NCBI GenBank assembly: GCA_016713325.1
Contig: JADJPJ010000048.1
Coordinates: 1-46,127 of the forward strand
DNA from: Candidatus Flexifilum affinis
Lineage (GTDB): Bacteria > Chloroflexota > Anaerolineae > Aggregatilineales > Phototrophicaceae
Length of the DNA: 46,127 bases
Direction: 5' to 3'
How positions within the stretch are numbered: the stretch's first letter is position 1; every line of letters starts with the position of its first letter. The translations under genes were made by a program, and so were the position numbers. Under the pieces are notes generated by a model that did no database searches, was not told the DNA's origin, and worked only from the letters and a program-made list of their open reading frames with translations. Of the stretch, positions 1 through 9,153 are shown piece after piece.

Positions 1-1149
1 GACTATCATGTCGTCGGCTATACTCTCGGCGTTGGCATCGACGTCCCCGCCGACCGCGAGATCAATCTGGATCTGCCGGAACTGGCTGAGGCCAGCGAGG
101 GCGAGATCGGCGCGGACATCCGCCCCGACTCGCAGGGCCAGGATCGGCTGTTTCTGGCCGTGCCGATCCGCTACAACAATGACATTCTGGGCTATCTGCT
201 GCTCTCCGAGCTGATGGAGCCGGCCTACATCGAAGCCCACAACCAGTGGCTTCAGCTCATCGGTACGGCCGCCCCGGTTATTTTGCTGACCGCGCTGGTC
301 AGCCTGTGGATCGCCGGAACCATTGCCCGTCCGGTTCGCCAGCTTCGCAACATGGCTCTGGAGATGGCTCACGGCGCGCTCGACAAGCGCATTCGTGTAC
401 ATTCGCGCGACGATATCGGCCAGCTCGCGGACGCCTTCAACTTCATGGCCGCTCAGCTCGATCAGCTCATCAAGGCGCAGCGCAGCTTCGTCAGCAACGC
501 CGCCCACGAACTGCGCACGCCGCTCATGACCGTCAAACTGCGGTTGGAAGCGCTGGGCGACCCGGCGCTCTCGGACCATCAGCGTGAAGTCTACCGGGAC
601 GAACTTCAGCGTGAGATCGACCACATGGCCGAACTGGTCAGTTCGCTGCTGGTGCTGGCGCGCATCGACGATGGCCGCCACGACTTCAAAGGGGAGACGG
701 CCGACGTCGCCGCCCTCCTGAGCGACAGCGCCCGCCAGTGGCGCATCACCGCTCAGCGCGAAGGGGTGCGCTTCGAAGCCGCTATTCCCGTCGATCTGCC
801 GCCGCTGCCCATCCCGTCCGCTGAGATTCGTCTGCTGGTCGATAACCTGCTGAGCAACGCTATCAAGTACACGCCGGCCGGCGTCGTCCGGCTGACCGCC
901 CGGCAAAAGCCGAACGACCTGATCATCGAGGTCAGCGACACAGGGGTGGGATTCCAGCCGGAAGAGGGCGCGATGCTGTTCGACCGCTTTTACCGCAGCA
1001 GCGCCAGCCGCCAACAGGCCGGCGGCCATGGCCTGGGCCTGTCGATCGTCAAAGCGGTGCTCGACCACTACGGCGCACGGGTGGAGGCGCACAGCCCCGG
1101 CGTCGGGCAGGGAGCGACCTTCACGCTCCATCTGCCCACCACGGCATAA
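1..1149 (+). CDS. Sensor histidine kinase with HAMP domain, 5' truncated
   Basis: The frame is open from base 1, so the N-terminus lies outside the window. The visible part begins in an extracytoplasmic sensor segment. A membrane segment follows (around PVILLTALVSLWIAG), then a HAMP linker starting ARPVRQL. The phosphoacceptor H box is NAAHELRTP, with His at about visible residue 169. The ATPase domain shows the N box (NLLSNAIKYTP), G1 (DTGVGF), F box (LFDRFYR) and G2 (GHGLGLSIVK). This is a complete class I kinase core that should autophosphorylate and pass phosphate to a response regulator, probably encoded just upstream of the window. The stop lies 8 bp from the convergent stop of the next gene. 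The stimulus cannot be read from the sequence. Confidence 0.93.
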   Translation, partial: DYHVVGYTLGVGIDVPADREINLDLPELAEASEGEIGADIRPDSQGQDRLFLAVPIRYNNDILGYLLLSELMEPAYIEAHNQWLQLIGTAAPVILLTALVSLWIAGTIARPVRQLRNMALEMAHGALDKRIRVHSRDDIGQLADAFNFMAAQLDQLIKAQRSFVSNAAHELRTPLMTVKLRLEALGDPALSDHQREVYRDELQREIDHMAELVSSLLVLARIDDGRHDFKGETADVAALLSDSARQWRITAQREGVRFEAAIPVDLPPLPIPSAEIRLLVDNLLSNAIKYTPAGVVRLTARQKPNDLIIEVSDTGVGFQPEEGAMLFDRFYRSSASRQQAGGHGLGLSIVKAVLDHYGARVEAHSPGVGQGATFTLHLPTTA

Positions 1150-1156
1150 AGCGGCA

Positions 1157-1951
1157 TTACTCTTCGGCAGCGTTTCCTGCCACGACAGAGACTGGCGTCG
1201 CCGCCTTCGGGCTGGCTGCACGTCGACTGGCAGGGCCAGCAGCCGGTGGTGCGGACGCAGTCTCACGTCTGCCGCGTGGAGCAGTTCTGGCCGACGCCTC
1301 ATCTTTGGCCTGATCGCGACCCATTCGAATGCCCAGCAGCAGCAGCACCGCTACCACTGAGGCGCCGACCATCACTCGGAGGCCGATCGACTCCCCATCC
1401 GTGCCCGCCAGCAGGCCGTGCGCCGAGACCATGCCGAAGCCGGCGTAGCTCAAGTAATGCAGGCGCTTCCACATGGCCTGGCCGATCCGCTTCTTGAGCG
1501 GAAAGCTCAGCGTGACGAGGATGATCAGCCAGAAGGCCAGCGTACCCAGGCCGACCGCCTCCGGGCGGTAAGGGCCGATGAACGGGATCAGAATCTCGTG
1601 GACCGCGAAGCGCAGATAGTCGTCGAACAACAGCAGGACGGCATGCGTCAGACTGAGCAGGAGCGCCATCCACGACAGCGTGCTGTGCAGCGCCATTGAG
1701 ACGGGGCCGGGCGACCACGTCTTGATCATCTGGCTGCTCACCAGCAGTCCCCAGAGGGTGGCGGCCGACAGCAGCAGGTAGGCGACGATTCCCGACGAGC
1801 GGATCAGATGCCAGACCAGCTTGGCATCGTCGGCGAAGGAAAGGCTCAGTGTGCCGCTGGCGACGAACAGACCAATCGTCCCAATGACGATGATGAGGAT
1901 GAACAAGACACTCAGGCGATCCTGCCAGGTGGTCGTTGGTTCGCGTTCCAT
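1157..1951 (-). CDS. Ferric-reductase-like transmembrane domain protein
   Basis: This is a 264-residue integral membrane protein with about six hydrophobic segments between residues 14 and 208. His89 and His103 lie on one helix and His165 and His178 on another. The 13 to 14 residue spacing within each pair is the usual bis-haem b ligand pattern of the ferric reductase/MsrQ (YedZ) superfamily. No FAD or NAD(P)H domain follows, so electrons must come from a partner. The C-terminal 55 residues are Ala/Pro/Arg-rich and probably disordered. An in-frame ATG lies 26 codons upstream, but the chosen ATG has AGGAG at proper spacing. It is last in a minus-strand group with an ApbE-type flavin transferase, which suggests an envelope redox chain. 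Haem binding is inferred from the histidine pattern. Confidence 0.82.
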   Translation of the reverse strand: MEREPTTTWQDRLSVLFILIIVIGTIGLFVASGTLSLSFADDAKLVWHLIRSSGIVAYLLLSAATLWGLLVSSQMIKTWSPGPVSMALHSTLSWMALLLSLTHAVLLLFDDYLRFAVHEILIPFIGPYRPEAVGLGTLAFWLIILVTLSFPLKKRIGQAMWKRLHYLSYAGFGMVSAHGLLAGTDGESIGLRVMVGASVVAVLLLLGIRMGRDQAKDEASARTAPRGRRETASAPPAAGPASRRAASPKAATPVSVVAGNAAEE

Positions 1952-2054
1952 GGATTCTCCTGCTGCTTGATTGTGCTTTCGCTGCGTACCGTGTCTCTTC
2001 GAGCGGTCCCAGGCAAACTTTGTTTGCACGTCCGCCCTTGTCTTTGCATCATTG

Positions 2055-2082
2055 CGTGGGGCGCATCCATGTGCGCCCCACG
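2055..2082. terminator. Perfect 11-bp hairpin between two minus-strand genes
   Basis: CGTGGGGCGCA pairs perfectly with TGCGCCCCACG across a 6-nt loop. There is no T-run on either side, so it is a weak intrinsic terminator at best. It may instead stabilise the 3' end of the upstream message or be a relative of the GTAGGG-headed palindromes elsewhere in the window. Confidence 0.5.
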
Positions 2083-2115
2083 ACGGTTACTGAGTGGTGA
2101 CCTAACCTGCACGAC

Positions 2116-3276
2116 CTAATCGTCGTCACCTTCGTCGTCACCATGGTCATGGTCGTCGTCATCATGATCATCATCGTCGTCGTACGAGCCGGTGCCGACC
2201 AGGACAGTCCCGCCGCTGCCACCGCCGACGTACTGCGGAGGCTGCGTCACGATGATCACCGGCGCCTGAGGCGCATCGCGGAAGGGGACGTTGAAGACGC
2301 TGAGCGCGTCGCAGGCGCCGCTCAACTGCACGCCACCGCCGAACACCCAGGCCGATCTGCCGTCCTTGCCGACCACGAACCAACCGCGACCGGCGTTGCT
2401 GCCGCCCACCGGAAGGGTCTCGCCGCCAAAGCCGTAGCCGGTCACGCTGTAGCCGGCGCCGGGGCCGGAGCGCAGGCTGACCGAGCTGACACTGATCGTG
2501 GCCATGCAGTTGGAGGCCGAGACCGTATCAGCGGTCGTCGCGCTGACGACCTGGGCGGGAAAGAACTCCTGCGAGTAGACGATGGGCTGCGCGCTGATGC
2601 GGGTCTGAACATCCTGGACCAACCCCTGACTGAGGATGGTGAACATATAGGCGCCGCCGTCGACAATCGCGTTGATGCCATCCACATGCCCGCTGAGCGA
2701 GGAGGCCATCAGCACGCCAGCGCCATCGACGAGCTGCGTCGTCGCCTGGGTGTTATTGAACGCCGCGCTGATCACGCCGATCTGCTCATTGGGCAGCGCA
2801 ATGTTGACGGTGTTGCCCGGCTGGGCGCTGTTCAGCGTCATCAACTGAGCCTGTGCCGGTATCTGCGCGGCGTCGGAGACGAGCTGAAAGTCGGCGCCGA
2901 TTTGCGGCGCGCTGACCGTGTAATCGGTGAGCTGCGCCAGTGCATTGACCCGCACATAGCCTTCAGCCACGCCCGGCGTGCGCTCCAGGATCAGGTTATG
3001 GCCGCCGCTGTTCGGGGCGATGCTCAGTTCTAGAGCGTGCAGACGTGGATCGGCGGCATAGAAGATGGTATTGGCGGATGCATCGGTCATGCGCACTGTC
3101 ACATTCATGAAGTCGAGCGCGACGACGCCCGTTGCGTCAGCAGGCAGGGTGACCACGATGTTGACCGAAGGCGTAGCGTCATTCAAAACGATCACGTCGC
3201 TGCCCTGCGCCGAAATCGCCGCCGGCAGCGCCAGCAGGATGAGGACCAGGATCATCAGACGAAGAATTGGCTTCAC
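2116..3276 (-). CDS. Secreted protein with SH3-like domain and Asp/His-rich tail
   Basis: The product has 386 residues and starts at GTG, with GAAAGG upstream at normal spacing. A classical signal peptide occupies residues 1-23, with likely cleavage after AISA. The middle (about 25-260) is predicted beta-rich and I recognise no family. Residues about 265-325 look like a bacterial SH3 domain (VSLRSGPGAGYSVTG, then GRGWFVVGKDGRSAWV). The last about 23 residues are nearly all Asp and His with a few Gly/Glu, a plausible cluster for divalent metal ions. It sits between a ferric-reductase-like protein and an ApbE-type protein, so a role in metal capture or extracytoplasmic redox chemistry is possible. 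That role is inferred from composition and neighbours only. Confidence 0.75.
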   Translation of the reverse strand: MKPILRLMILVLILLALPAAISAQGSDVIVLNDATPSVNIVVTLPADATGVVALDFMNVTVRMTDASANTIFYAADPRLHALELSIAPNSGGHNLILERTPGVAEGYVRVNALAQLTDYTVSAPQIGADFQLVSDAAQIPAQAQLMTLNSAQPGNTVNIALPNEQIGVISAAFNNTQATTQLVDGAGVLMASSLSGHVDGINAIVDGGAYMFTILSQGLVQDVQTRISAQPIVYSQEFFPAQVVSATTADTVSASNCMATISVSSVSLRSGPGAGYSVTGYGFGGETLPVGGSNAGRGWFVVGKDGRSAWVFGGGVQLSGACDALSVFNVPFRDAPQAPVIIVTQPPQYVGGGSGGTVLVGTGSYDDDDDHDDDDHDHGDDEGDDD

Positions 3277-3316
3277 GAGAATGGCCTTTCAGGGATGCAC
3301 TTTCAGTGCTGGGAGG

Positions 3317-4282
3317 TTAAAAAGTGGGCGCCGGTGCGGGCGGTTGGCTCAGCCGGATTTGCATCGCTTCGGTGGCGACGACGGCGCCATCCGTGCGAAT
3401 GACCAGCCCCGGCGTCGCCCATTGATTGTCCAGCCAGCGGAGTCCTGCGTTGCTGCCCAGCAGAAGCGCCGCTTTGGCGTAGGCTTCGGCCAGCGCGCCG
3501 TCGGCATGGATCACGGTCACGGACAGCACGTCGGAGTTAGCGCTGCCGCCGGTTCGCGGGTCAATGATGTGATGCCGCCACGTGCCGTCCTGGACGCGCC
3601 AGCGTCGGTAGTCGGCGCCGCTCGTCACAATCGAACCGCTGCGCAAATAGACGGTGGCGAATGGCTGATCGTGGAGCGGGTCGCCGATGTGCACTGCCCA
3701 GCCGGGCTGATCATTCGGCGCACCGTGTACTGCGATATCGCCGCCCAGATTCACCAGGCACGCGCCGTAGGGCGCCAGGGTGTTCGCGATCCGGTCGGCG
3801 GCCCAGCCTTTGGCGATACCGCCCAGATCCAGCGCCGCCCCTTCCGGGATGCGTACTTCGCGGTGAGTGGTTCGCAGCTCGATGGTCTCCCACGACGGGG
3901 TATTGATGGCTGCACTCGTGGACGCGGCAGCGCCGGCCTGGGCGATCTGGGCGAAATCACGGTCGTAGCCCTGGGCAATCAGCGCGGGCAGGATCAATGG
4001 GTTGTACAGGCCACCCGTCAGCCATCCGGCATGCCGGGCGCAGCTGATGACTTCGAACAGGGTCTCGCTGACGGGTGTCCAGGCGCCGGCCCTGGCGTTG
4101 AGCTGCATCAGACCGCTCGTTGAACGGAAGCGCGACAGCTCCTCTTCCCAATCCTCGACGAGCGCCGACAGGCCGCGCAGCACTTCGGCGGCGTCGAGAC
4201 GCTCATCGGCCGGCGACAGACGTACCTCGACCGCACAGCCCATAGCGCGGAACCGGGTCAGGTGGACAGGCGGAAGGGTCAT
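3317..4282 (-). CDS. apbE: ApbE-family FAD:protein FMN transferase
   Basis: The 321-residue product matches the ApbE fold. It has an N-terminal RFRAMGCAVEVRL strand, then LDLGGIAKGWAADRI and the NLGGDI segment that binds FAD. The C-terminal part carries HHIIDPRTGG followed by SVTVIHADGALAEAYAKAA, with Asp/Ala residues of the metal site. The family attaches FMN covalently through a phosphodiester to Thr/Ser of partner proteins outside the cytoplasm. No signal peptide or lipobox is evident, which is unusual for extracytoplasmic ApbE. It lies 16 bp after the preceding gene and 40 bp before the secreted protein, so it is probably co-transcribed. No FMN-binding domain with a flavinylation motif is recognisable in the window, so the substrate is unknown. 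Confidence 0.9.
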   Translation of the reverse strand: MTLPPVHLTRFRAMGCAVEVRLSPADERLDAAEVLRGLSALVEDWEEELSRFRSTSGLMQLNARAGAWTPVSETLFEVISCARHAGWLTGGLYNPLILPALIAQGYDRDFAQIAQAGAAASTSAAINTPSWETIELRTTHREVRIPEGAALDLGGIAKGWAADRIANTLAPYGACLVNLGGDIAVHGAPNDQPGWAVHIGDPLHDQPFATVYLRSGSIVTSGADYRRWRVQDGTWRHHIIDPRTGGSANSDVLSVTVIHADGALAEAYAKAALLLGSNAGLRWLDNQWATPGLVIRTDGAVVATEAMQIRLSQPPAPAPTF

Positions 4283-4298
4283 CGGGCGGCCGCCGAGG

Positions 4299-4763
4299 TT
4301 AACGTGAAGACCGCGTGGCAGGGATCTGCACCGGCTGTGCGACCGATCCGGAACCGGGCACAGTGATCACCTGCCCGGGCTGCTGCACGATCACCGGATC
4401 CGGGGCGCTCAGGGCGATCGGGTTCGGCGGCAGGATGGAGCCGGTGGTCTGCGCACTCTGCATCTGCGCCGACGGAACCGCCGTGTTGCTTGCGCTGGCG
4501 ATTCCGGGCTGCCGCAGAATGACCAGGTTGGGTGCCACGTTGCGGATCGCGCTCGTCGCCGGGACGGCCACCACGTTCACCGGTTCTGTGTTGCGCGGGA
4601 CGAGGATCAGTTCAGGATTGCCGGTCGGAACGCCGGTCGAGTCGAAGCGCGCCCGGTCGAGCAGCGCCAGGTTCTGCGCGCCGATCAGGGTCGCGACGGT
4701 GACGCCCGTCGCCAGCGCCGTGCGAATCAGCAGTTTGCGTCCGCGGTCTGCGTTATTGGCCAT
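4299..4763 (-). CDS. Small membrane-anchored Pro/Val/Asn-rich protein, unknown
   Basis: This 154-residue protein has an AAGGAG ribosome site 9 nt before its ATG. A short cytoplasmic stretch (MANNADRGRKLLIR) leads into one hydrophobic segment at about residues 15-33, which is an anchor or uncleaved signal. The remaining 120 residues are rich in Pro, Val, Ala, Gln and Ser with no Cys and no known domain. They are probably an extended extracytoplasmic linker. It appears to be the first gene of the minus-strand group that continues into apbE, so it may scaffold the redox proteins. I do not recognise the family. Confidence 0.62.
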   Translation of the reverse strand: MANNADRGRKLLIRTALATGVTVATLIGAQNLALLDRARFDSTGVPTGNPELILVPRNTEPVNVVAVPATSAIRNVAPNLVILRQPGIASASNTAVPSAQMQSAQTTGSILPPNPIALSAPDPVIVQQPGQVITVPGSGSVAQPVQIPATRSSR

Positions 4764-4936
4764 ACGATTTACTCCTTACAGTGCTGCATTGCCCCATAAC
4801 TGTATGACAATGCGTCCGGCCGTGTTTCAATTCCGACTTAAATCTGCCCTAAATCCACCTTAAATCTTTAAACCTTCCATCCTCACACGGCGCACAGGCC
4901 TCTGCGCGTCCCTCGCTGGTCCGCGGCATCTATTCC

Positions 4937-4966
4937 TTGCACCGCCGCTTCCGGCACAGGTATAGT
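4937..4966 (+). promoter_or_regulatory. Sigma-70-type promoter of the Ser/Thr kinase gene
   Basis: TTGCAC (4937-4942) and TATAGT (4961-4966) are separated by 18 bp. The start would fall near 4973, leaving a short leader that contains GAGGAG before the ATG at 4992. Confidence 0.55.
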
Positions 4967-4991
4967 TGATGTACTCTCCGAGGAGCGGCTC

Positions 4992-6989
4992 ATGAACGAT
5001 CAACATACGGTCACCGACTCGCATCTGACGACCGCATCCACCCGGCTGCATGGCTGGGGGCTGTACGCTGCCCGCGCCGTCTGGGCGCTGCTGGCCAGCT
5101 TCGTGATCGCCGTCTCCCTCCTGACGCTGCCCCTGACCTACGCCGAGCGCCTGAGCCAGGCCATCCTCCCGCCGCTGCGCTTCGCCGAGTTCGGCCTGCC
5201 GGAGCTTGGGCTGTCGCCGGAGTTCTACGCCACCGTTTTTCCGACCCTCGGCCTGATCCACTTTTTGATTGCCGCCTCGATCGGCCTGCTGATCTTCCTG
5301 CGCCGCTCCGACGAGCCGATCGCGCTGGTCGTCTCCTTCATGCTGGTCTGCGCCAGCGGCATCAACGCCTCGGCCTACAACGCCTGGATTCGCAGCGACC
5401 CCGGCATCAAACCGCTGCTGGTGCTGGTCAATGCCCTGTCCTACATCGCCATTCTGTCGACCGTGCTGCTCTTCCCGGACGGCCGCTTTTACCCGCGCTG
5501 GATGCGCTGGTTCATGCTGCTGGTCATCCCACTGGCGGTGCTCGACGGTGTGATCGGCCTGGGGCGCCCGCTCGGTTCGTCAGCGGCGGGATCGCCGGCG
5601 GTCATCGGTCTGGGCCTGATCGCCATCTTTGGCCTGATCCAGCAGCGCCGCCGCTATCGCCACGCCCTGACGCCGACACAGCGCCAGCAGGTGAAGTGGA
5701 TCCTCTTTGGCATGGCGCTCTCGCTCCTGCCGGTGACTCTGTTCAACATCGTCGATCCGTTTATCACCCCCTGGCTGATAGAGAACCCGCCGATCCGCAT
5801 CCTGTACCGGTTCGGCGTACAGGCCTTCATCTTCTTCCTGCCCAACACAGCGTACGCGGTCGCCATTGCCTTCGCCATCTTCCGCTACCGTCTGTGGGAC
5901 ATCGACTACGCGATCAACCGCTCGCTCGGCTACGCCATCGTCACCGGCGGGCTGGTCCTCCTCTTCCTGATCCTGTTCCTGGTCCTGCAAAGCGTCATCC
6001 TCAACCCGATCGCCCTGACGGCGCTGGCCATCGGCTCCGGGCTGATCTTCAACCCGGTCCGCCTGCGGGTGCAGCGCTTCATCGACCGCCGCGTCTACCG
6101 GCTTCGCTTCCCCATCGACGCCGTCGCCGATTACGCCCGCAGCGATCGCGCCGCGCCGCCGCCAAAGAAGCCGATCACCCTGCCGGGTTCGCTCACCGGC
6201 ACCACGCTGGGCGAGTATTCGATCACCGACTGGGTGGGCCGTGGCGGCATGGGCGAGGTGTACAAAGGGCAGATCGGCGGGCGCACGGTGGCCATCAAGC
6301 TGCTGCCGGGCATGGCCGACCCGGAGACGCGCGTCCGCTTCGAGCGCGAAGGCCAGATCCTCCAGCGGCTCGATCACCCGAACATCGTCCGCGTCTACGA
6401 ATTCGGCGAGTCCGGCGGGCTGCGCTACATGGTCATGGATTATTTGGACGGGGTTCCGCTCAATCAGTACATGTCCGGGGGCGGGCCGATGTCGCTGGCG
6501 ACCATCCGCAAGATCCTGGCCGACGTCACCTCGGCGCTCGACTACATCCATTCACGGGGCATCGTCCACCGCGACCTGAAGCCGGCCAACATCATGCTCA
6601 AGATGAACCCCGACCGGACCATCGCCGGGGCAGTGCTGATGGACTTCGGCGTGGCCAAGTCCGAGACGACCTCGATCACCGGGGCGGAGACGATGGGCAC
6701 CATCGACTACATGGCCCCGGAGCAGATCCAGGCGGCGGGCGCCGTCGACCAGCGGGCCGACGTCTACGCGCTGGGCATCATGCTCTACGAGATGGCGACG
6801 GGGACGCGTCCCTTCCAGGGTAACGCGGGACAGGTGCTCTTTGCCCACCTGCGCCAGCCGGCCCCAGACCCGCGTGTGGTCGTGCCGGATCTGCCGGGCG
6901 CGGTCGTCTCGGCCATCCAGCGGGCGATGGCCAAGAACCCGGCCGAGCGGCCCTCCACCGCCGGCGAGATCGCGCGGGCGATTGCGTAG
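4992..6989 (+). CDS. Polytopic membrane protein fused to Ser/Thr protein kinase
   Basis: The 665-residue protein begins at an ATG preceded by GAGGAG. Residues about 25-385 hold many hydrophobic segments (roughly eight to ten) and end in the signature AIFRYRLWDIDYAINRSLGY and NPVRLRVQRFIDRRVYR. I know this region from signalling proteins of filamentous Chloroflexota. Residues about 407-665 are a complete Hanks-type kinase. It shows the glycine loop VGRGGMGEVYKG, the ATP lysine in VAIKLL, catalytic HRDLKPANIM, DFG in LMDFGVAK, and the activation loop ending GTIDYMAPEQ. All catalytic residues are present, so it should phosphorylate Ser/Thr in cytoplasmic proteins. The order (sensor N-terminal, kinase C-terminal) is the reverse of PknB. 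There is no PASTA domain. Substrates are unknown. Confidence 0.92.
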   Translation: MNDQHTVTDSHLTTASTRLHGWGLYAARAVWALLASFVIAVSLLTLPLTYAERLSQAILPPLRFAEFGLPELGLSPEFYATVFPTLGLIHFLIAASIGLLIFLRRSDEPIALVVSFMLVCASGINASAYNAWIRSDPGIKPLLVLVNALSYIAILSTVLLFPDGRFYPRWMRWFMLLVIPLAVLDGVIGLGRPLGSSAAGSPAVIGLGLIAIFGLIQQRRRYRHALTPTQRQQVKWILFGMALSLLPVTLFNIVDPFITPWLIENPPIRILYRFGVQAFIFFLPNTAYAVAIAFAIFRYRLWDIDYAINRSLGYAIVTGGLVLLFLILFLVLQSVILNPIALTALAIGSGLIFNPVRLRVQRFIDRRVYRLRFPIDAVADYARSDRAAPPPKKPITLPGSLTGTTLGEYSITDWVGRGGMGEVYKGQIGGRTVAIKLLPGMADPETRVRFEREGQILQRLDHPNIVRVYEFGESGGLRYMVMDYLDGVPLNQYMSGGGPMSLATIRKILADVTSALDYIHSRGIVHRDLKPANIMLKMNPDRTIAGAVLMDFGVAKSETTSITGAETMGTIDYMAPEQIQAAGAVDQRADVYALGIMLYEMATGTRPFQGNAGQVLFAHLRQPAPDPRVVVPDLPGAVVSAIQRAMAKNPAERPSTAGEIARAIA

Positions 6990-7039
6990 GGCATCTCTCG
7001 GCGATGCACAGGGCGACCAGGGCGCTGTGGCGGAGGTCG

Positions 7040-8890
7040 CTACAAGGGGATCGAATCGGGGCTTAATTCGGCGTCGGCGGCCGGCTGAGGCAGGGTGATA
7101 GTGAAGGTCGTCCCCTGGCCCACCGCGCTGTCGACCGCGATCGTGCCGCCGTGCTGCTCGACCAGCAGCTTGACGATCGACAGGCCAATCCCCGTGCCCT
7201 GCGCCAGATGGGCCGACTCCGGCACGCGGTAGAACCGTTTGAAGAGGTGCGGTAGCGACTCGGCCGGGATGCCATAGCCATCGTCCTGGACGACGATCAT
7301 CACCGCATCGTCGGCGCGCGTCGCGCTGAGGCGGACGTGCCCCCCCTCGCCGCTGTACTTGACGGCATTGGAGACAAGGTTGTTCAGCACCTGCTCCAGC
7401 CGCGCCTGATTGCACAGGCAGATCAGCCCCGGCGGCACGCTCAGCGAAAGTTCGATATTCCTGCCGGAGGCGTGCAGTTCATGGCCGAGCATGAGCGCCG
7501 TCAGACTGGACTCCAGGTCGATGGGGTCGCGGTACAGCACCGATGCGGCTTCCAGCTTGGCCAGATCCAGCACCGAGGCGATCAGATCGCGTATCTTGAC
7601 CGCGCTTTCCTTCGCCCGCTGAAGGGTGGCATAGGCGAGTTTGTTGTCCGGGGAAATCTCTTTCTCCAGCAGAAACAGGGCCATGCTGACGGTCGAAAGC
7701 GGGTTCTTGATGTCGTGCGTCGCGTGGTGCAGCACATCGTCCTTGAGCTTGACGATTCGCTCGAAGTGCTGGCGGTCCTGCTCGCGCAGCTGCCGCTGCC
7801 ACTCGGCTTCCTCGACGGCCTCCCGGGTTTCCAGAATGATCTTGAGATGCCGAAGCTGGCGCTGGTTGGTTTCGTTGAGAATCTGGTCGCGCACGGTGGT
7901 GTAGCGCCTGAGGTGATTGAGCGCCGCAGTTAGGTCGCCGGCCCGCTCGCAGATGTCGGTTAGCACGCGGCTGCACTCCATGATCAGGGGGTGCATAGCG
8001 CCTGCCTCAGCCCCTTCCAGGACAGTGCGCGCTTCCTGGGCCGCGGCGTCAAGCCGTCCCAGGCCCAGCCAGGACCGGCCCAGATTGAGACGTGTCTCCA
8101 GCGATTCGCGCGAGCTGAAATCAGTATCCCGCATTTTCAGGCGACCAAGAGCCGCTTCGAACGTTACGACGGCGGTACTGAAATCTCCACGAGCCAGGGC
8201 CACTTCGCCCATGCTGCTCTGCGCCACGCCCGCGCCATACAGATCGCCTGCCGCAACGAAAAGCGCCATCGCCTCCTCACCCGCCTGTTGCGCAGCATCA
8301 AAATCCTTCACCTGGACGCTGTCGACACACAGACTGTTGAGGACGGAAGCTTTCAAATCCAGGTTACCCATGGCCTCGAACAGGGGGATGCAGCGCTGGT
8401 AATACTCGATGGCAAGCTGAGGGTTGCCGCTATCACTGTGGACCATGCCGGTGTAGAAGATAACTTTGGCGATCGTGGCAGCATCGCCGCAGGCCTCCGC
8501 CAGCGCTCTGGCCTGCAAAAGGCTTTCCAGCGCGCGTGCAAAATCGCCCATTTCGGCGTAAAGGAGTCCGAGCTTCTGGGTGAGTATCGCGCGAAACTTG
8601 CTCTCGCCGAGCTGCGCGTATCGGTCGATGCCCTCCTGCGCGCGCGCCAGCGCTTCAGCATATTCGCCACGGGCGTGATGCACATGGACCTGGCGGGTCA
8701 GAGCATGAGCAGCACCCAACGGGTAGTCAATACGCGACGCCACGGCATCAGCGAGAATACACAGATTGAGGCTGCGTTGGAGATCGGTATCGAACACCGA
8801 AATCGATCGTTCGATCAGCTTATCCACGCGGTCGCGATCATCCGCGAGCTGTTCAACCGCTGCTTCGAGGTCGTAGCGTGCTGGGTCCAT
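7040..8890 (-). CDS. TPR-containing histidine kinase
   Basis: The 616-residue protein starts at an ATG with GGGAGG upstream. Residues about 40-350 are helical repeats of the TPR kind. A short coiled coil follows (REAVEEAEWQRQLREQDRQH). The HisKA domain has the H box HATHDIKNPLSTV (His at about 391). The ATPase domain shows NNLVSNAVKYS, DDGYGIP, LFKRFYRV and GTGIGLSIVKLL. No membrane segment is present, so it is a soluble kinase probably controlled by protein-protein contacts through the TPR array. It converges on the membrane Ser/Thr kinase with 50 bp between stops. No response regulator is adjacent. The ATPase core is intact, so activity is likely. Confidence 0.9.
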   Translation of the reverse strand: MDPARYDLEAAVEQLADDRDRVDKLIERSISVFDTDLQRSLNLCILADAVASRIDYPLGAAHALTRQVHVHHARGEYAEALARAQEGIDRYAQLGESKFRAILTQKLGLLYAEMGDFARALESLLQARALAEACGDAATIAKVIFYTGMVHSDSGNPQLAIEYYQRCIPLFEAMGNLDLKASVLNSLCVDSVQVKDFDAAQQAGEEAMALFVAAGDLYGAGVAQSSMGEVALARGDFSTAVVTFEAALGRLKMRDTDFSSRESLETRLNLGRSWLGLGRLDAAAQEARTVLEGAEAGAMHPLIMECSRVLTDICERAGDLTAALNHLRRYTTVRDQILNETNQRQLRHLKIILETREAVEEAEWQRQLREQDRQHFERIVKLKDDVLHHATHDIKNPLSTVSMALFLLEKEISPDNKLAYATLQRAKESAVKIRDLIASVLDLAKLEAASVLYRDPIDLESSLTALMLGHELHASGRNIELSLSVPPGLICLCNQARLEQVLNNLVSNAVKYSGEGGHVRLSATRADDAVMIVVQDDGYGIPAESLPHLFKRFYRVPESAHLAQGTGIGLSIVKLLVEQHGGTIAVDSAVGQGTTFTITLPQPAADAELSPDSIPL

Positions 8891-9153
8891 GATTGCCTCC
8901 CTAAGATAACGATTCTAGCAAATTTCTATCTCCATTACAGATCTTGCCTCCTGAAAGCGACGATTCCACCACAGATCCGGGTTCTTCCCGACCAATATTC
9001 ATCCAAGCCCGCGATTCGCTTCGTACATAATGTCATCGGCTGAAACGCAGACGAACCATCCAGAATTCCCGGGAACCGCCCAACCATGCGCGCACAGGGT
9101 CGGGCGGGCAGCCGAAGTCGCGAACTTTGATCTTCTTGAGAAGGGAACCAATC

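Noticed and set aside
2143..3033. Plus-strand frame beginning with Val/Met/Ile-rich codons
   Set aside because: It is the complement of the Asp/His tail and beta domain of the secreted protein. That gene has a signal peptide and ribosome site on the other strand.
5580..6551. Minus-strand frame of about 320 codons within the Ser/Thr kinase gene
   Set aside because: The plus strand carries all Hanks kinase motifs. The antisense frame is Asp/Gln/Arg-rich noise.
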